A DNA stretch of 64,000 nucleotides, taken from contig JARDYH010000001.1 in assembly GCA_029215795.1 (NCBI GenBank), positions 229,117,654 through 229,181,653 on the forward strand, in the 5' to 3' direction. Origin of the DNA: Anniella stebbinsi (Eukaryota > Chordata > Lepidosauria > Squamata > Anniellidae). The position numbers were made by a program, and so were the translations under genes. The stretch's first letter is position 1, and the number at the start of each line of letters is the position of its first letter. The notes below the pieces were generated by a model. That model saw nothing but the letters and a program-made list of their open reading frames with translations. It was not told the origin of the DNA and ran no database searches. Below are positions 23,181-35,305 of the stretch, piece after piece.

Positions 23181-24100
23181 TAACACCACTTGGTCCAAAA
23201 TCTTTGTGGTGGCTGAAAACAATTATTTCAAGCAAAACTAACATTGACTTGGCTTTTCAGAAGAACACATACAGACCAGGTTTGTGATGCACAAAATCAG
23301 AACCACCCCTCTCCACAGCACCATAACATTGAGATATGTCAATTAAATTGCTACAGTTAAGAATATTAAACGCATGAAATATGAATCAGACATTTTAACT
23401 GGGGAAACTATGATGAGGCAGGAGAAGCTTCTCTTCCATATCACCTTTCTCCCCCACCTGGTTCATTAAATACCACCATTTAAATACTGGGGGCACTGGT
23501 CTGCTGGTGGTGAAACTCCACCCCCTCCCCAAGAAATATCTGATGTTCACAGAAGGCTCCATTGAAAGTCAAACGGTTCATCCTGTAAAAGTCCTGGCCT
23601 CAGATCCCTCTGGGCCTACAGTAGGGCAAGAAGGATAATTCACCAGACTTCTGAATAGAAAGCTAAACCAAAATGGTGGTACTGCCACAAGTGGAGCAAA
23701 GGAATTGGGGGGGGGGGGGGAAACGAGTAATGGATACGTTGGGGTCATCTTAATTTTATATGGCAGTGATATTCACTATTTTTCATGCAGAAACTACTTT
23801 GGCTCCAGGCACTGCCACAGAGGCCACTTGGTGGCTTTTCCAGGGCCGTGTTTTTTTTTTCTCTTCCTCCCTCGGTCAAGCAGTGACGCTGTGTACCAGA
23901 CCCAGCTGGAGGCCTTTGGGGGCCTTTTCCCCCCATTCCTTTCCACGTCTTCCAAGCAAAGCCTCATCAGTCAGTCACCAGGCAGACAAATTCTGACAGG
24001 CTCACGTGGTCCTTGGATTGGGATAGTTTTTTTCCTTGAACAGAGAGAGTGCTCTGCTCTATTCAGTGCTGCAATATCTCCCAGCGCAGGTCCATTTGCA

Positions 24101-24121
24101 CTCTCTCTCTCTCTCTCTCTC
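24101..24121 (+). repeat. (CT)10 microsatellite
   Basis: A short uninterrupted CT run between TTTGCA and GCCACC. Confidence 0.95.
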
Positions 24122-24438
24122 GCCACCTTGTACTCCCCTCCACCTCCAATGCCTACGTAGTGCACCTCATCACATTGCTCTTTGATCCTTGGGCTCCTCC
24201 GCTTCCACAGCTAATTGGCTGACTGCTCCTCTTCCAACCCACAACATACAGCCACCTTACAGCTGAATGGTGGAAGGTCTCCTGACTCCCTACCACTGAA
24301 GCCTCCTCTGGTAGCCTAGATCACAACAACTGGTCCACTACTAAACAAACCACAAAGCAAAGACCCCTGCAGAGAGTGAGCATCAACTACAAGAAGGGGG
24401 ACAGGAGGAGAGTTGCAACCTGATCTTTTTAATATCTA

Positions 24439-24690
24439 GAGCCAGTGTGGTATAGTGGCTAGAGTGTTGGACTGGGAGTTGGGAGATCCGGGTTCTAGTC
24501 CCCACTTGGTCATGGAAGTTCACTGGGTGACTTTGGGCCAGTCACAGACTCTCAGCCCAACCTACCTCACAGAGTTGTTGTTGTGAGGATAAAATGGAGA
24601 GAAGGAGGAGGATTATGTACACCGCCTGGGATTCCTTGGAGGAAAAAAAGTGGGATATAAATGCAATTATAATAAATAAAACAAATAAAT
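24439..24690 (+). repeat. Sauria/Squam-type SINE, near full length
   Basis: The tRNA-like head starts AGAGCCAGTGTGGTATAGTG, with a B-box-like GGTTCTAGTCC. The body includes CCAACCTACCTCACAGAG. The tail is TGGGATATAAATGCAATTAT followed by an AAATAAATA-rich end. Head, body and tail are all present, making this the best copy in the window. I saw no clear target-site duplication. Confidence 0.9.
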
Positions 24691-24735
24691 AAAATACGCT
24701 GTTATTCAGCAACTTTAAATATAACACCTGATTCA

Positions 24736-24802
24736 GAGCCTATCTACACTACTGCTTTAAAATGGTTTATAACAGTTTTAAAACAGTAGTGTAGATAGGC
24801 TC
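24736..24802. repeat. Compact near-perfect hairpin (67 bp)
   Basis: GAGCCTATCTACACTACTG is followed by CTTTAAAA, and the mirror arm returns with a single difference. Arms are 27 bp and the loop 13 bp. It lies directly after the SINE at 24439 and is probably the tip of a MITE. Confidence 0.75.
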
Positions 24803-25757
24803 AAAGAGTTAATGGGGGGATGACAGAGCTGTTACTCATCTGTGGCTAAACTGAAAGCCCTTGTTGGCCTCATAGCTATTGATATCCCTAGTCTAAGAAA
24901 CTATGTAGCCCTATATGAGGGCCACTGCTGTGCTTTATACTCTGATTGCTCTGTTATGAGGTAACTGCTTTTAAGCTTGCTCTTTCAACAATACATTTTT
25001 GAAGCAGATTGTTAAAGGCAAGAATCAAACAATGTTTAGCCCCTAAACTTTAAGTAGACTTAGTAGGATTATTCCAGAATACAAGCAGAGATAACTGTAA
25101 CTTCAATGTCATTTTACCCCATCATTCCTCCTGTCCTTCAACTTTTCTTTAGAGGCATCAGCGATAGATGAGTAGCTGTTTACAGAGCATGTAACTATTC
25201 TTAATAGAAGATGTCCTTCGTGTTTTGTTTTATTTGTTTTGTTCCAGAGAGCAAAGCTTTATTTAAGTAGCGTAGTCAAATATGCCATTGCAATGTGTGA
25301 GATGGGCACAGGTAAACCTTTGGGAAATAAGTGCTGATCACATTTCGATTCCTTTGCTCAGTGTAGTTTTACATACAGGTCTCAAAGCAATTTTCCTTTA
25401 TTGTGAACGTTAAGGAAATCTATAGAATACCGAAAACAGGTTTCTGGAGTTTGTTTGAAAAAGGTAGTCTACAGGCTTCTTGTTCACAGACCAATCTTGT
25501 TAAAAGTGTCCTTGTCTTTATCTTATATGATCATCTGGAATGTAGGAAGCCTCAGCCACTGACACAAATCACCAATCCAGTTATGTTTGACAGAAGGGAA
25601 GGGAAAGGGAGCACTTGGGTCTATATGTCAGCGAACAACAAAGGACTGGGTTAAGGTTCAACATCTTCCTACACTTGGCAGATCTGCTGGTAGACCAAAC
25701 ATTTGCAGTATATCGGCAAGGATTCCTGACTCTCAATTGTGCAACAATAGCAACAAT

Positions 25758-25835
25758 TAAGGGTGCAATCCTGTCCATGTTTAGACACAAAAAAGTCCTA
25801 CAGCATAGCTGGCTGGGGAATATTGGGCCACTGAA
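25758..25835. repeat. MITE family B, left half only
   Basis: GTGCAATCCTGTCCATGTTT and AGACACAAAAAAGTCCTAC match the left half of the other two copies. The right half is missing, replaced by the LINE-related sequence that follows. Confidence 0.55.
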
Positions 25836-25839
25836 AAGG

Positions 25840-26290
25840 TCTTCTCCTTTGTTGCCATCCTCAGGGCCTCAGATGTTGACCATAGGTATGGGTAGATTCA
25901 TATCAGGTGCTCCATCAGATATCTCAGTCCCAAGCCATGTTAGACTTTATTGATTGAATTAGGCTTGGAAATATAATATAGGCAGCCAATGCAAATAGGC
26001 TGTAATTGGTGTTATTATGTTCTCAAAACTGCTGGTCTCCATTATCAATCTGGCTGCCACATCTTGCAGAAGCTGCAGTTTGCAAACGATCTAAAAAGCA
26101 GCCCTACAGAGAGCGCTTTGCAATAATTAGAAGTTACCAGAGCATAGACTGCTAAAGCTTGATTATCCCTGTCCAGATGTGGACATAGCTGGGTTACCAG
26201 CTGAAGCTGGAAAAAAATCACTGTGTGCCATAGGCAGTCTGGATTCAATCCATAAAGTTTTTATCAATGAAGATGCTTCAGTTTAACAAA
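25840..26290 (-). mobile_element. L2-like LINE ORF2 C-terminal fragment
   Basis: Minus-strand translation gives QLQLVTQLCPHLDRDNQALA followed by VYALVTSNYCKALSVGL. This matches the ORF2 C-terminal pattern (LVTQLRPYLDRD and LVTSRLDYCNALY) of this LINE type. The frame is then broken. Confidence 0.65.
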
Positions 26291-28124
26291 GCAATCCATG
26301 TCTGTACAAATTCTTATGTTTCCCCTCAGTTCTAAGACAATGGCTGTGGATAGGCATGGCCATGCAAATGGGACGGATGGATCTATCCAGATGGAAGCAG
26401 AGGCATCAAGTTGAAATAACTTGTCAGTGAGTTAATATAGTCAAGTTGAAAGAATATGCTGCTTCAGCACTTATGTTATTTACTAGCTTGCTCTAGGATT
26501 TATAGGATTGAGCTGTTAACATTGGGATTGTTAAGTACCATTTTGGGGTAGAAAGGCAGGGTGGAAGGGATGTATATATATAATGCCATTTCTATTGTTA
26601 TTAAAGATTACAAGCCGATTGTGCTGTTTTGTATCAAGAGGCTTATCTTCATTCACAAGGAGAAAAATAACTATTTGGTGCAAGTTTAGTTGGATTTGAG
26701 AATTCACTGAGAATTCACTGAGTCTGAACAAGTGCTGATGAAAGCAGTGGTGAGCCTTTATTACAATTATACTGTGCATGCCAGAACAGTTAAATAGGTA
26801 GAGTAATGTGATTAATGTTTTTATGTTTCAGTGAGGATATTCCAGACAATTAAAAAATGTCACATTTAAAAATAAAATAGGGATATTCATCAATTATATC
26901 AAAACATGATTAGGAAAACTAAATTATGCTCAAAAATAAAAAATGAAGTGCAAAGTATTTTTTTCAGGGCTAATTTAATGTGGAATATAGAACTTAACCT
27001 TATCTACATGTATACAAGCAAGCAGATGGCAAGAAGCTTCAAACCCGCCTCACCAAACTATGTGAATAGGTAACAAAATGACAAAGGAGATTCAGTGAAT
27101 GCATAACTGATAAAAATGTCATACAAGAAAACCTACTAATCATCATAAATTGGAACAAACAGATATGTTACAGAGAAGTCAAGGAAAGATTGGTATTGAA
27201 GTCAGATAGAATCAGCCACACTCTCATTAATACAGGGAGCTTAAACAAAACAATACCAGATCCTCAGTAGGTCTTCCCAGGAGAGTTCTTAATAAAGGGA
27301 AAAATCAACATTTCTCTACATATTCTATATTTATAGTGCACAGGAGCAAGGGAGAACAACAATTCTATTGTCCCGGTTCCACATAGACCTTTGTTAACCA
27401 GAATTCTGTTAACTTGTCTATTTAACAATGTGAACATGCAAGCATAAATGCTTTCCTATATTTGAAAGCTGTTAGAGACAAACTAAACGTTCTGCCAATC
27501 ATGCATAGTATAGCTATGTATGATGGTTTTCCTTACTCTTGTGAAAGAGCTCTAGGGTCCAGTCTGAATTGAGGCTGCAAACAATTACACAACAGTAAAA
27601 CAAAAAAACTATAATGAACAGCTAAAGTATGCATAGTTAGCGGATCATTCAGTTTAGTCCTTAGTGTATCCAGGTATAAAGCTCTGACAATTCCGTAATT
27701 TGAAGGCTTATTGAAGAGTAATAGAGAACAAGACTTATCAGCTGTAGTCCTCAAATAGTGTACATCTATCAATCTTTGTATAACGGAGTAGGGCTGTCTT
27801 TAGACCATAATTGCCCAGAACCTCCTGAGAGAAGTTCAGCCTAAGAATCTTCTTCTAAATGAGATTCAGTGTAAGTGATGCAAATTAGAGTAAATACTCC
27901 TAACCTCACACATATACGAGTGGGGTCTGAACTGATAGTGATTGAGCAAGAGAGAACTTTGGACCATGGTGGAAAGCTCAGTGTGTTGCATTGGCAAAAG
28001 CAATGAGACTTACCCTCAGGTAAGTGTGCAGGGGATTGCAACCTAATTCTCATATATAAAAACATAAATACTCATTTAGGCAAAGTAACAATTCAGCATC
28101 TTCATGTTGGCATAACTTAGAATG
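26291..28124. other. About 1.8 kb without a recognised gene
   Basis: AT-rich. 27010-27300 has an A-rich, coding-like texture resembling decayed retroelement sequence, but no diagnostic motif. Nothing else is evident. Confidence 0.35.
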
Positions 28125-28560
28125 TGTCGTGATTCCAAGCCCTCCCACCAAGATGCGAGACAATAAAGAGGACCGCTGTGTAATCCACAAAGCTTTATTC
28201 AACAAACATCTCTTCACACCTGATGGGAGTGTGAATGCTAGGAGCTATCATCTTCAGCTTAATTAGCCTATCAAAGCTAGGCAGATGCTTTCAACTAAAA
28301 GTGGACTATTTCCCTGCAGTCCAATAGGCACTATACCTCAGGGAAGGTCTTTTTGGATAAGCCTCTGGCAAGTGGCTACCCTAAGGGACCACTTCCCACC
28401 TCCTTTCAGCTCCGCCCGTTTGACCCTGTGGTGGACTCTGGATCTGTCAACTCCGATGTCCCCTCCCCTCCAACAGAGGCTGAGTTCTCAGGGGTGTGGA
28501 GGAATGGTCTCTGAGCCTTCAGCATCCAGTCCGACAAGCTTCTGAGAAGATTCATCCCTC
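28125..28560 (-). repeat. Possible solo LTR or LTR fragment
   Basis: On the minus strand the end reads GGAATCACGACA, a CA-type LTR terminus. About 75 bp inside it is GTTGAATAAAGCTTTGTGG, an AATAAA signal at the usual place for an LTR R region. No internal retroelement genes are adjacent, and the other LTR edge was not located. Alternative: an unrelated 3' UTR-like sequence. Confidence 0.4.
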
Positions 28561-28805
28561 ACTACTGAATTGTCTTGGGGAATCTCCCCCTCCCTCTGCT
28601 TCCTGTCTTGGCTGATATATTTCTTTGTCTTCAGATTCTGAGAATGATTCAGCCCCCAAAATCCCTTCCCCCACACGAGGGAGAACAAAATGTTCATATC
28701 AATGGTGATGCCAGCATTCAAGAACAAAGGACATGCAGGGAAGCAGTTGTATCATTTGCTCAGTGGGCTTGCTTAAAGGAGGTGAAGAAAGCTAGTGAAG
28801 CCAGG

Positions 28806-28920
28806 GATGCAGAACTTGTGGCCCTACAGATGTTATTGGACTGAAACTCCCCTCACCATTGGCTAGAGCTGATGGGAGTTGTTGTCCAATGACACCTGGA
28901 GGGCCACATGTTCCCCACTG
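28806..28920. repeat. MITE family C, palindromic copy
   Basis: TTATTGGACTGAAACTCCCC and the inverted GATGGGAGTTGTTGTCCAAT flank a CCATTGGCTAGAGCTG centre. It ends GGAGGGCCACATGTTCCCCA. Confidence 0.7.
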
Positions 28921-29472
28921 AGTTCAGCCAACTCACAGATCATATTCTAAATGCAATCAAGACCTCCAATAGACCAAGTACTCTTTTCCTAACTTGTTAT
29001 TCAGTTAGCAAATAGCAGACTTGAGCTTCCGACCCAATTCGTCACTTGCTAGACAATGCCTTGCTTTGTTATTTGGCATTTCCCTCTCTATTGAAATGAT
29101 TTGCATTGGATTTTCACTGCTTATCTGCTCCCAGAAGATAAACAGATTGCACCCAAGCATTTGATAGTTTTAATGCCTGAGTTGCTTGCAATTGTCCAAC
29201 TTTCAGACTCATCCTAATCAGGCACAGTGGTTCAAGATAGGATATTTTCGAGTTCCTTCACTTAAATTAGGCCATCTGCCCTAGTTTAAGAAAAACAAAC
29301 AGAATACCCACACAGAATATATAGTTCCACCTACTTCAATATGTTTCAAATGCAAATGTCATTCTTATTTAAAGAATGTATGAAAAATGTTGGAGGAAAG
29401 CTTGTAACTGACATATGGAAGAAGGGTTTTCTTTTTAAAATACAGTAGAGAAAGAATAAGCAATTGTCGTAT

Positions 29473-29475
<3 letters not shown>
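28921..29475. other. No gene; possible conserved non-coding element
   Basis: The stretch 28925-29250 shows no repeat hallmarks and contains an octamer-like TGATTTGCATTGGAT at about 29099. The inference of conservation is weak and untested. Confidence 0.25.

Positions 29476-29507
<32 letters not shown>
29476..29507 (+). repeat. (AC)16 microsatellite
   Basis: An uninterrupted dinucleotide run followed by GTGTATATG. Confidence 0.98.
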
Positions 29508-29510
<3 letters not shown>

Positions 29511-29639
29511 TATATGCACAAAATCTTCAGGTTCCAGAAAATACTTTCAGATTCAACTCATTAGCCTATGTAGGTGTTCATAACATAATGGCTACAGAAA
29601 GAGTTCAAAACTTTTTATTATTTATCATATATCTCAGTC

Positions 29640-29845
29640 TTGTTCCAAGAGGTAAGGGTAGCATACAGGGTTCTCCTCTCCCCTGCCCTCCCACCTCATT
29701 TTATCCTAACTACCCTGTGAGATAGCTTAGGCTGAATGATAACGACTGGCCCAAGATCACCCAGTAAACTTTATATATGAGCAAGGTTTTGAACTTGGGT
29801 CTCCCCAGTCCTAGTCTGACACTATATACCGTATCTTTCAAACTA
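29640..29845 (-). repeat. Sauria/Squam-type SINE fragment
   Basis: On the plus strand it reads TACCCTGTGAGATAGCTTAG, then GGCCCAAGATCACCCAG and GAACTTGGGTCTCCCCAG, the reverse of the SINE body and head. It is adjacent to a palindromic MITE at 29862. Confidence 0.78.
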
Positions 29846-29861
29846 AGTGTCTCTAGGGCAA

Positions 29862-29998
29862 TGGTAGGCAACACAGTACCCTCTGGATATTTTGTACTAC
29901 AACTCCCATAATCCCTGGCCATTAGCCATGTTAGCTGGGAGTGTTGAGGGTTGTAGTCCAAAACTTCTAGAAGGCATTGTTTGCCTATCCCTGCTCCA
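29862..29998. repeat. MITE family C, palindromic copy
   Basis: GTACTACAACTCCCATAATC is mirrored by GGGTTGTAGTCCAAAACTTC. The outer ends ATGGTAGGCAACA and TTTGCCTATCCCTG are also inverted. Confidence 0.72.
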
Positions 29999-31230
29999 GG
30001 CAAGGAGGAGCTTTCTTCCAGCTGATGATCTCGAAGATACTGTCACCAATTTGAATTCTGGAATACAAGAAGTAGCAGAAATGTCAAGTACCCTCCTTTA
30101 ACGTTATGTCAACTACAGATTACCCTGGAACAACTTTAGGACGGTGTCCATGTCATTATGAGTAGAAGGGAAAAGGTTGATGTTCTGCCTCCTGACTGAA
30201 TGAAGACAACCATTTGGGTCAGACAAGATTATTCTACTATGAAATATGTTTTCTTAGAGCAAAGAACAACCTTTAGACAAAACGTTGTTTGTAAGGACTG
30301 AACGCAGTAATGGTTTTAATGGTAATTATGTTGTTCATACCTTTAGGGTTTTTAAGCATTATAGAAAAAGGCTTTACTCCTTATGAGTCTTCAAAATTAT
30401 GAAGCAATAAAAAGTAAATTTTGTAGTGCTCCACACAGAATTAAAGAGAAGAGTGAATAAAACAGTGGTAGAGAACCTAATTTCAATCACAGTTGTAAAT
30501 CAGCTCAGTAAAATGCTTTGCTTTCCAGAAAAAAAAACATTTTGCAAATCTGAGGAAAATAACTTCGAACATGTAAATTATCTCAGTCTAGGACCAAAGT
30601 AGTAACTTTATTTCAGCTAAGTGACTTGTGCTACCCAATGAAAATGTTGAGTGGCAGACCCCCTTTGTCAGACCACAAATGTCTTTTGCAACTCAGCTCA
30701 GTTAAATGTGTTTTGCCATAACAGAAGGGAGAAAATTATTGTTCCAGAAACAGGTCTAATACACCCCTGGGAACACCAAAGCAGTTGAGCAAGTCTTTCA
30801 ATCCTGGCCCCTAGTTTCTTGGAGCAACAGATAAACAGAAAATAGTGTAAATCTTTTTCCTCTCTAAGGAAGGATACATTACAGGAACAGTGAGATTACT
30901 GCTATAGCCAATGCCTTAAAATGTATAAAAATATAGAAACTTTGAAGTACAAAGTCAAAGATATTGATAGAACCTTCCATCTTTTCTATGTGAACGTATC
31001 TCCAAATCTTCTGGGTATCCAATGGCTCATGTAATGATTAACATCAGAGTCTGATGTTAATCAAAAAGGTAGTTTTGGAGAAAACCACTTCTATGGCATT
31101 ATCCAGAAATGATTTCTAAGGCCCTATGCAACTCTTCTATTAGATCCATATAGAAATAATTGAAAAGAGGGTTGTTTTTCTTCAAGCAGAAGCAGGCTTC
31201 AGTGTGAAACCAATAAAAAGTGATTTCATG

Positions 31231-31369
31231 GGCCTCTTCAGATGACATGCTTAATCCATGGTTACGGCTGCTAACTTTTTTTGCAACAAATGTTTAGTGA
31301 GCGTGTTTAAACAGTAGTAATGTAGCCACCATGGTTAGGAATGGTTCACACAATACACTAAGCCATAAT
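31231..31369. repeat. MITE family D, copy 2, truncated left half
   Basis: It starts GGCCTCTTCAGATGACATGC and stops after AATACACTAAGCCATAAT, exactly where the next copy begins. Both copies share ACCATGGTTAGGAATGGTTC. The right terminus is missing. Confidence 0.65.
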
Positions 31370-31370
31370 G

Positions 31371-31581
31371 GGCCTGTTCAGACAACACACTAAGACATGG
31401 TTAGACTGCTAGCCCTTTGCAGCAGACAGTTAGTGAGAGTGTTGAAAACGTGGTTATGCAGCCACCATGGTCAGGAATGGTTCACATGACATCATGCTAA
31501 GTCATAGTTCATATGACGTTAAGCCATACTGTTTAGTTCAAAGTGCTTAACCACTGTGGCTTAGTGTGTTGTCTGAACAGG
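31371..31581. repeat. MITE family D, copy 3, complete
   Basis: GGCCTGTTCAGACAACACAC on the left is mirrored by GTGTGTTGTCTGAACAGGGT on the right. It lies head to tail against copy 2. Confidence 0.75.
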
Positions 31582-31774
31582 GTCCATGTTTTTATAGCTG
31601 AGCATACACCATGAAGCCTTTTAATTCATCAAAAGCATTTCTTGTTATTAATGGTCCCCGTTAACTGTAATTAGTAATATGAACTAAATGATGTGGATGC
31701 CATGATTTGAATATATCTTACATTTCCCCTATATTATCAATTTAAGCCCACAAGATTGTTTCCAAGGCTAGCCA

Positions 31775-31955
31775 TCCACCAGTGTAACAAAAACTGCTGG
31801 GGAAAGGATTTCCGTTCTCCCATGCACCCCTTCCCCAAACCACTCTGGAAGGTTGGAGGATCCTCTGCAGCAGATTGAGGTGGTGGGAAAAGAGCAAGAG
31901 CTAGTTTTGTTGTATAAGCAGAAGTTCGCTCTTGCAATGTTGGATTTAACCCACT
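31775..31955 (+). repeat. Dispersed family G, copy 3
   Basis: It contains GTAACAAAAACTGCTGGGG, AAGGATTTCCGTTCTCCC and the terminal ATAAGCAGAAGTTCGCTCTT followed by TGGATTTAACCC. The order and spacing match the copy at 1275. Confidence 0.55.
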
Positions 31956-32015
31956 GCCTTTTAGAAGATAGAAACTAACTTACATCTCAGCAACTACTGG
32001 GCTTCATGTTTCTAG

Positions 32016-32106
32016 GCTGCAATCCTATACATATGGACCTGGGAATAAAGTACCACTGAAGTGAATGGGGCTTACTTTTGAGTAGACATTTATGAGTTGT
32101 CCTGTA
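32016..32106. repeat. MITE family A, copy 4
   Basis: It contains CTGCAATCCTATACATATGG, CCACTGAAGTGAATGGGGC and TTACTTTTGAGTAGACAT. This is the best preserved family A copy. Confidence 0.72.
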
Positions 32107-33867
32107 AATAAGTATACAAGTCAGAACAAAACTTTTGCCAGAAAAAAAGCAATAGTATTTCCTAGGAAAGCAATAAAGCATGCAATTTCCAATTGTGTTT
32201 TAAAATTCGCAATGGCAAACATCAAGAGGACTTCATATAAAAATGTGATTTGTGTGTACATCCTTTGATTTACAAATACTTTAAAATAAAAGCTTTTCTC
32301 CAGGCAACTGCTTGTATGTTTAACGAGTGAAAGTTGAAATGCATACAAGAGTTCTGGTAACGATAATAAAACTGTATGGATCTTCTGCTGATTGTTTTGT
32401 TTGAATTGGAATAATTGGCTGCTGCACACATTCTTTCATGCAGATACCAGCCACTTAGGCATAAATACTGCTTTTCACCCACAGGCAATATAAATACAAT
32501 TTTTTGTCCCAAGCATTTCTTAGGAAACAGATAGGAAGATCCTCTCTAACCAGAATTTATTTTTAAAGCTTTTATGCCACATTCTCTGCCATAAAACAAT
32601 GGCACCAAAGCGGTATATGTTTATATTCAAAAAAAGAAAAAGCAGCCAATTTTAACAGTTGTATGTGAAAAGCCAAATAAAACATACATTTCATTTGTCA
32701 AACATGCTTTTATAGAAAGCTGTGTTTCCACTTATTGTTAGGCCAACTTGCAATGGAGTGGGGGTGGGGCTTAGTTGAATACCGTCACTTGTTAAAAGCA
32801 CACATCAGGATGTTCTGGTGTTGGGCAGACTAGCTCTCCCCTGCTGAATGTATATTGGGCAACCATGAGAAGAGGCCCGGTGCATGTACTGTAAGCATGT
32901 AGAGTTCCTCTAATCGAGTTCCCCCACCTTCAAGGGAGCTCACAACTCTCTCACATATTCTTTCAATGTGCAAGAGGTTCACATGAACCTCACTAATGAG
33001 TTACACAATGTGGAACAGCACCATGCAACATGGCATACAAGCATGTGAAGACTGCTGCAAGAAGACCTACCATTCCTTGGATGGGAGTTTCTATAAGGTA
33101 CCACTTGGGATGCATGTGCATGGAGATGATCCAAGTTAAAAGGTAAGGCCAGTAGTAAGACCCTTATTCAAGAAGGGCATTGGAGTTTATGTATTAGGCT
33201 GGAACTTTAAAGTTAGGGTGCTTCCAAACAGTGGGGTTTTATTGCTAACAAACAACAACAAAGACACAAAAAGTAATGAAAAAACTCAGGAGGATGACAA
33301 ATTGAAGATGATGTCATCAAATTCCACGAAGGAGACATCGCGGTTGCATTGGTTGGAAGCACCTTTAATTCTGAAGAAATGTAATAGTATGCATGCAGAA
33401 CAAAAGTTCAAATGCTATTGATTATAAATTGTAAACAAAAATAGTTTATTGGCATAAAACATTACAATGCAAGAAAATATTGCATAGACAAAATGAGATA
33501 AAATATACTTATCTATTTTAACTGAACAAGCAACTATTAAATATTTACACACACAGCCTGGGATCCAAAGTGATCTGCCTAGTTAAGTGTTACTAGTTCC
33601 TGTGCTCACCCATGCAGTGTTCCCAGACTGTATCACAAAACATTCCAAAGGGGCCCAATCCTTAGAAATGTTTGCTTGGGAAAGGGGGAACAGAACAGGA
33701 ATGATCCAGTGTGTGCACAAGTGGGGTGTTGTTTTTTGGCTGTACGCTATTTATTTTTTTAAAATATAGGGTTGGATCCAGTAACAGTCACTTTAATTTA
33801 ATGCATATTTTCATTGATCAGTTGCTGAGTCACTTATTTGGTCATGAGAACAATGATCAAAACATAG
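32107..33867. other. About 1.8 kb without a recognised gene
   Basis: AT-rich sequence. Minus-strand AATAAA occurs at 33448-33443 and could serve a longer ARL6IP6 3' UTR, but no other evidence ties it to the gene. Confidence 0.3.
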
Positions 33868-33975
33868 GACAGCCTTCCCCAATCTGGAACCTCCAGATGT
33901 GTTGGACTTCAGCTCTAGCCAGCAGCCCAATGGTCAGGAATGCTGGGATTTCTAGTAACAAACATCTGGAATACC
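33868..33975. repeat. MITE family C, diverged copy
   Basis: GGACAGCCTTCCCCAATCTG, GTGTTGGACTTCAGC and the terminal ACAAACATCTGGA are present. If ARL6IP6 uses the polyadenylation signal near 34076, this copy lies just outside its 3' UTR. Confidence 0.55.
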
Positions 33976-35211
33976 ATATGTGGAGGTAGGGAGAATTAAT
34001 GCAGTGCATTCATGGCCATCAAGTTGTGCAATTTTCATATATTCTTGAAATATTTTTGCATACACTCTATTAAGTTTTATTATAGAAGAACAGATAAGAA
34101 AGATGTGAAACACTAAAACTATGTATTTGTAAAATTTAAATAAAATGTAATTAAATTTGCTACATGCTATTAAAATGTAATTATGTACTATGTTTTGAAA
34201 TGAAAAAATGAGATTAAATTTAAGCTTATGGTTTGGATCCTGACTTTGCTTCTGCCAACGTTAAGTTTGTCGGGGTGGTGGGTAACATTTGCTCATTTCC
34301 CTCTCCCTGCAGCCATTTGTACCTTCTGAAAGTCTGCTTCAGAGGGTTATGAAACCCTCTAAAATAGATTTTTTGGAGGGCGCAAGCAGCTGCAGGGGAA
34401 AAGGTAACTGGACAAACTTGTTTTCTCCCTTTCTTCCAGCAGGAGCCCTCTTCTGGGTCAAACACCTCCTGAGTGGAGCAGATGACAGTTGTGGTCTAAA
34501 ACATCCAAAGGATACTAGATTGGTGAAGGCTGCGGTAAGAGCTGGCACGATCTCTCATATTTACACAGGATAACATTTCAAATCATGTAAAATACAGAAC
34601 ACTTGAAAACTGTTTAAACCTGATGTGTGACTGATTACCAACAGCATCTAAAAAGTAAAAATATCCACTAACTGTAACATTCCAGGAGTTGAAAATGTAG
34701 TTCAATCTTTCAACTATCTTGGAAAAGATGTATTTCCACTTCATCCTTCTGTCACTTGGGACAGAATATAAGTTTACGAACTTGAATGCAGCATGTCAAA
34801 ATAGGAACTTAAAGTCCATTTGCTGGTATGACTAAAAGGCAGCCTAGCAAGCTCAGCAGCATTAATCCAGTGCACATCTTGAGCATTTCAACAGCACTTT
34901 TCCAGACTGAACTGCCACAATACAATTGCCAAGTAGAGTCAGTTTGAAACCACCTCACTGTGGCAACCGTTCCATGCAGTGAGACATGTTGTATATGCTG
35001 GCTTTCATTGCCAATCTGTCTTTACCAATTGGTTTGTCTTAGCATTGTTTCCAGCTGCTTCCTAAAACATTTGGCATCAATGTGGAGAAAGCACACAGCA
35101 AAAGTGATTATTCTGGCAAATACTATAGCACACAAGAACAGCCCAGTGTGAGGCAGTTTCAAGCACCATCCCCGTAAGTGACACATTGTGAGAAACACAT
35201 CCAAGTGCAGA

Positions 35212-35305
35212 CTAAAGGAGACACCATATTATGGTGAGAGCCGCCACTATTCCATTCAGTATAGCCATGCTGTAGCCCATGTGGAATGAGTGTCCTGTCA
35301 TTCGC
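35212..35305 (-). CDS. ARL6IP6: ARL6IP6 last coding exon with TAG stop
   Basis: A pyrimidine-rich tract and CTCAG acceptor lie just above 35305. The exon encodes [18 protein letters not shown] and a hydrophobic tail ending WCLL, then TAG at 35214-35212. Intron 3 is about 6.2 kb and contains a hAT element with a nested LINE, a D-family MITE and one arm of the inverted CR1 pair. Confidence 0.95.
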
